From Ophthalmolycus amberensis (lineage: Eukaryota > Chordata > Actinopteri > Perciformes > Zoarcidae), in contig JAFEUB010000966.1 in NCBI GenBank assembly GCA_024529925.1, positions 1 through 64,000 of the forward strand: a stretch of 64,000 nucleotides of DNA. The letters are read 5' to 3'. The translations under genes were made by a program, and so were the position numbers. The notes below the pieces were generated by a model. It was given only the letters and a program-made list of their open reading frames with translations, did not search any database and was not told where the DNA came from. Below, piece after piece: positions 60,412 through 64,000 of this stretch (positions within the stretch are counted from its first letter, which is position 1; each line of letters begins with the position of its first letter).

Positions 60412-63400
60412 ACAAGAGATTGCTGTATCTGCAGGTAAAACTAAGCTCAGGCTTCATCAAAAATATTCCTGTCAGGAACATTTTTGCCAGCCTTCCTTTT
60501 TTTTTCTCATTACTGACCTGAAAGCATCACTTCAAAAAAAAAAACAAGACGGGAAAGTGTCTGGAATTCTAAGCATCCCTGGCATGAAGAAAGAAAGAAC
60601 GAATGTTATCTTGAGGTCAGAGGCGGTCGATCTGACTGTGAATACAACAAACTGTTATTCGGGTTCACTTTCCGTTTCTGCTAACTTTATTTTTTTTCCC
60701 CAAACCCTTTGATTCGCTCTACCCTTTCCCATGGTGGAAGTCCCTTGGATAGCAACTGAGTAGGTCTAATTGATTTATCTTGTTCATGTCGGTTAGAGGC
60801 AGCGGCATCGAACTGTGCAGAGTACCCTGGCTCCAGCTTGCCTGCATGATTCCTTTCTGTTTTCTTTTTTGTTGCCTCCATGTCACAGTAGACTTTAATG
60901 CCAACCCTCAACATACCGGTGCCCTCTTCAATCTTCCGGGGGTAGCCAGATAGCAGAGGAGTACCACGGCAAAAGCATGTTTGGAGATTATTTTTTTAAA
61001 TCCACACCACGGTGCAGTGCAAAAAGGTCAGTATGTAAGATCACGTTGGCATTTGCTCTCTAGGAACAAGTCCTCATCCCCTTTATCCAAAGAACCACCA
61101 GTGAGCTGTGCTGACATGCAAGGAAGGAAAGATGATACTGTGCATACATGTACAGCCTACTGCAATCCAATGGAACAGAACTGCACAATATTTATTTGAG
61201 TTTGTCATATAGCTTTTAATTCAGCTTTATAGCCCACGTAAAGCTGCAGTTAGTGCAGCTGTATAATACTGTACAGGTGTTCATGATATTGTGTCCAGCC
61301 CAGTGTACATGGCTATTAGTTCAGACAGGGATTCTGGCTCTGGGCAGCACATTCATAACATCCTGCTCTTGTCTGCGTCTTTCGTCATTTTTGTGAGTTC
61401 CTGTCATGTCAGAGCGGGGAGAAAGCAGCGCCGTTTTTTGTTTTTTACCCCCAAGTTCAACCTCACAATACGGACACAGGTTTTCTTGAGGCACTAACAA
61501 ATGCAGAAAGCCAAGCAGAGAAGGGAAACATCCACCACAGCCTTCACCGCTGAGATGAATTTCAAATACTGCATCACTGAGCCTGGGTTACAACTCCTGC
61601 TGCCGTGAGAGTGAAGTTAGGTAACAGGGAATAATAGCCTACTGTAGACTAGAGCACAGCCATATTTTTGGTGACTTTGTCATGGCTTCAAGGTACAGAC
61701 AGCGAGATAAAAGCAGTGCACTAATGCAATCAACAATATCTCACTGATGACAATGTACAGGACACTCAGCAAGGCTACTGCGCAGCAGACCAACATCCTA
61801 TTATTCATTCAAATGTCATCGGGGATGTATTCAAATTTCATTTGTATCGGACAAATATTATTGCATTTGCCCTGCAGTGTTGCTTTGCATGCTGTGCAGA
61901 GTAAGAGCGTGATGGCAATTTAAACCGCGCAGTTGACAATCATGAAATATCGTGACATTTTTTATCACCAGTGGTGCAAGAAAGGCCAGGAAAGCTTTGT
62001 TGACGATATGCTCCGGATCAAATGATGTGATCGTACGGACATTTGGAAGTAATGTTGCTCTGTCTCTACCTCTCTCTCTCTGTGGACAGAGCTGCCACAG
62101 CCTGTCCTCTCCAGGCAGCGAGGTCTCTGTGGCCAGTTTGTGTGGAGTTAATGTCTTTCTCTGTTTTGGATCAGTCACGGTGGTCAGATAGTTTCCCACC
62201 GTGTACTGTCTGTTTACAGCCAAATAGCATTGAATTGGGTTTTGAGATTTGTGGGAGATGTCCAATAGTTAATGCAATTTTTGTTTTTTTCTTTAGCTAT
62301 AATTAGGTTGGGCCAGATTGTGAGAGAGGGCTGTCCCGAGGCTGTGTGCAGTTAGAGGAGGTGAGCCTCAGGGCCAGCTGGCTGAGGGGACTCCTCTGTG
62401 TTCCCCTCTTTGGTTTTGTAATGGTAAGAGTTAGGGTCACTTGTTTTCAGGTGGTTGTTGAACTTGATTTGTTCTCTTTTGTATCCTTATTTGAAAGGAG
62501 AAGTTGACCGAGATCAGCTCGCCTTCCGTTGGTGATGGTGTTCCTGTAGACTCTGAGAATGCTCTTTCAAATCAGTGTTCGGGTTCGATTAAGTCTTCGT
62601 ACCGTCTCTCATAATGAGATCATTAAGAAAACAACCAAGGTACAATTCATAAAATCAAGAAAATAGCAGAACACAATGAACCCTTGTTCTGTGTGTGTGT
62701 GTGTGTGTGTGTTTCAGAGACTGGAATGTGTCGATGTCGTCAAAGTTATGTATGGTATATTAGTCAGGTTTTAAAAACCAGATAAATTATAGGCCTACCA
62801 ACCAGGTTGAATACAATACATACTGAATACAAAGAAAATCTAAAAATGTTAAAAAGATGTGAATATAGATTTGTGTTTCTCAGGTTCCACTGGCTGTCCC
62901 TTTTTTGGACATTTTGCTGGAATCATCTCACATTTTAAGCATCTCTCTCTCAATATTACACTATTTATCACTTTTAAGCAGAACTATGTGACTTTTGAAG
63001 GACAAAATACGTCCTTCTTTCTCTTACAAGATAAAATAAAATGTTGAATTACACTCCGAGTTAGTTCAATGACATCATTATTCTCTGCCTAATGTTTCGC
63101 TTTATTTCAGCATTTGTTGTAATCCTAAAAAGGGCCACAAGGGAGCCAGAGTTTAGTAATAGTTAAATAGTGCTGCTCTCATACGTTGGCTGTCGCTGAT
63201 CAATCATCCCAACCAACGCCAATTGAAATATTCCTAAGTGTTGTGAACCTTTAAATTGCTACATGAAAAAATCGAATTCAACTGACTAATTTTACATTTC
63301 TGTTGACCTAATAGCATATCAACTTGCGTCCATTTATTTAATTTAAGCTTACTGTTGATTCACCTCTGACCCGGAGAAAGACCTGGAGTGGTGTTGATAC

Positions 63401-63438
63401 TCGGCTATTAACATGGTTAACATTTAATGCATACATTG
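60412..63438. other. Single-copy non-coding DNA with a GT microsatellite
   Basis: No gene is recognised. A 135-codon minus frame (62265-61858) overlaps two plus frames and has no family resemblance. Confidence 0.45.
62690..62713. repeat. (GT)n microsatellite
   Basis: About twelve uninterrupted units. Confidence 0.9.
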
Positions 63439-63439
63439 A

Positions 63440-63655
63440 AAACACACTGTGAAAGGTTTAAGTTCCAACACGAAAATACAGTTTACTGAGGTAATAAATC
63501 AAGTGAGAAGTAGGGTCATTTTCTCATAGACTACTATAGAATCAAAGTTAGTTTTCAAATCAAGGGAGTTGCCCCCTGCTGGCTATTAGAAAGAATGCAA
63601 GTTGAAGGCACTTCCGCATTGGCTTTACTTTTCAGACCCATAGGTTGCCGCCTGA
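63440..63655. mobile_element. Interspersed fish repeat with CTCF-like core
   Basis: Segments AAATCAAGTGAGAAGTAGGG, TCATTTTCTCATAGACTACT, GCCCCCTGCTGGCTATTAGA and GGCACTTCCGCATTGGCTT occur in the order I remember for a very abundant percomorph repeat. It has no coding capacity, and no terminal repeat is evident. Its class is unknown to me. Confidence 0.6.
63569..63582 (-). promoter_or_regulatory. CTCF-like core motif inside the repeat
   Basis: On the minus strand, CCAGCAGGGGGCAA matches 13 of 14 positions of the CTCF core CCASYAGRKGGCRS. CTCF is the main vertebrate insulator and loop-anchor protein. Binding is inferred. Confidence 0.45.
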
Positions 63656-64000
63656 TCTATCTCAGTTACATAACATGAGCAGTTTGCAAAGGTTCACCTT
63701 CCAACTGTATCTACATCATGCTTAATAGCATTGACGTCTCCAACAAAAGGCAAAAGTTGTTGTTGTTAAAGAACTTAATGAGAGTCTGATTTATGACTGG
63801 AGCCAAGTGCCTGATAAATAAACAGCACAAGTGAGCGGGTTTCATCTCACGCAGCATTTTCTAACCAACAGCTCTGAAAAATACATTGTATTTAAGGTTG
63901 TGTCTGTGTGTGTGTGTGGATAAGTGTGTTAAAGCAAATTCAATTCATCATTCATCGCTAACCGTATACAGTATTTGCATGAAATGTATGATGAGTTGCA
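63656..64000. other. Non-coding end of window
   Basis: A short GT run lies at 63905-63918. Nothing else is recognised. Confidence 0.5.

Overview
The window reads as vertebrate, and most likely spiny-rayed teleost, nuclear DNA. It is AT-leaning and rich in (GT)n, (GA)n and homopolymer tracts. It carries several interspersed repeat types that I recognise from memory as widespread in percomorph fish: a fold-back element with two copies here, an L2-type LINE/SINE 3' tail, a repeat with a CACGTG pair, and a repeat with a CCCCCTGCTGG core. Repeat names and species are recollection plus inference; no database search was possible.

I find no gene that I can name. There is no rRNA, tRNA, CRISPR array, operon or complete transposase. 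The longest open frames (about 120-160 codons) are what chance gives on six frames of 64 kb, several have no ATG, and none resembles a family I know. The window therefore looks like a gene desert or a very long intron. A few exon-like segments with good splice signals are listed with low confidence: 14631-14651, 17718-17783, 31196-31456, 58027-58094 and 60270-60355.

Layout: 1-6.8 kb is single-copy sequence with an RFX X-box, a Z-DNA-prone tract, a one-base-loop G-quadruplex and a 19-base C run. 6.8-22 kb is mostly single-copy, with a CpG-rich patch at 11.3-11.6 kb and a SOX-type palindrome at 19.4 kb. 22.17-22.31 kb holds a long hairpin. 23.4-28 kb has an LINE/SINE tail, palindromic ATCT repeats and the first fold-back element. 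28-40 kb is single-copy with a near-consensus REST site at 39.5 kb. 40.3-49.6 kb is repeat-dense: second fold-back copy, GT and CA microsatellites, the CACGTG repeat, a 540-bp AGT array, and a 120-136 bp tandem repeat with a G-quadruplex. 49.6-63.4 kb is mostly single-copy, with a perfect 20-bp RUNX/SMAD/RUNX palindrome at 53.4 kb. The end carries the repeat with a CTCF-like core.

The best candidates for something new are the hairpin at 22171-22312, whose differences between arms become G-U wobbles in a minus-strand RNA, and the 53430-53449 palindrome. Ten G/C homopolymers of 11-21 bases in 64 kb are also unusual for a vertebrate.
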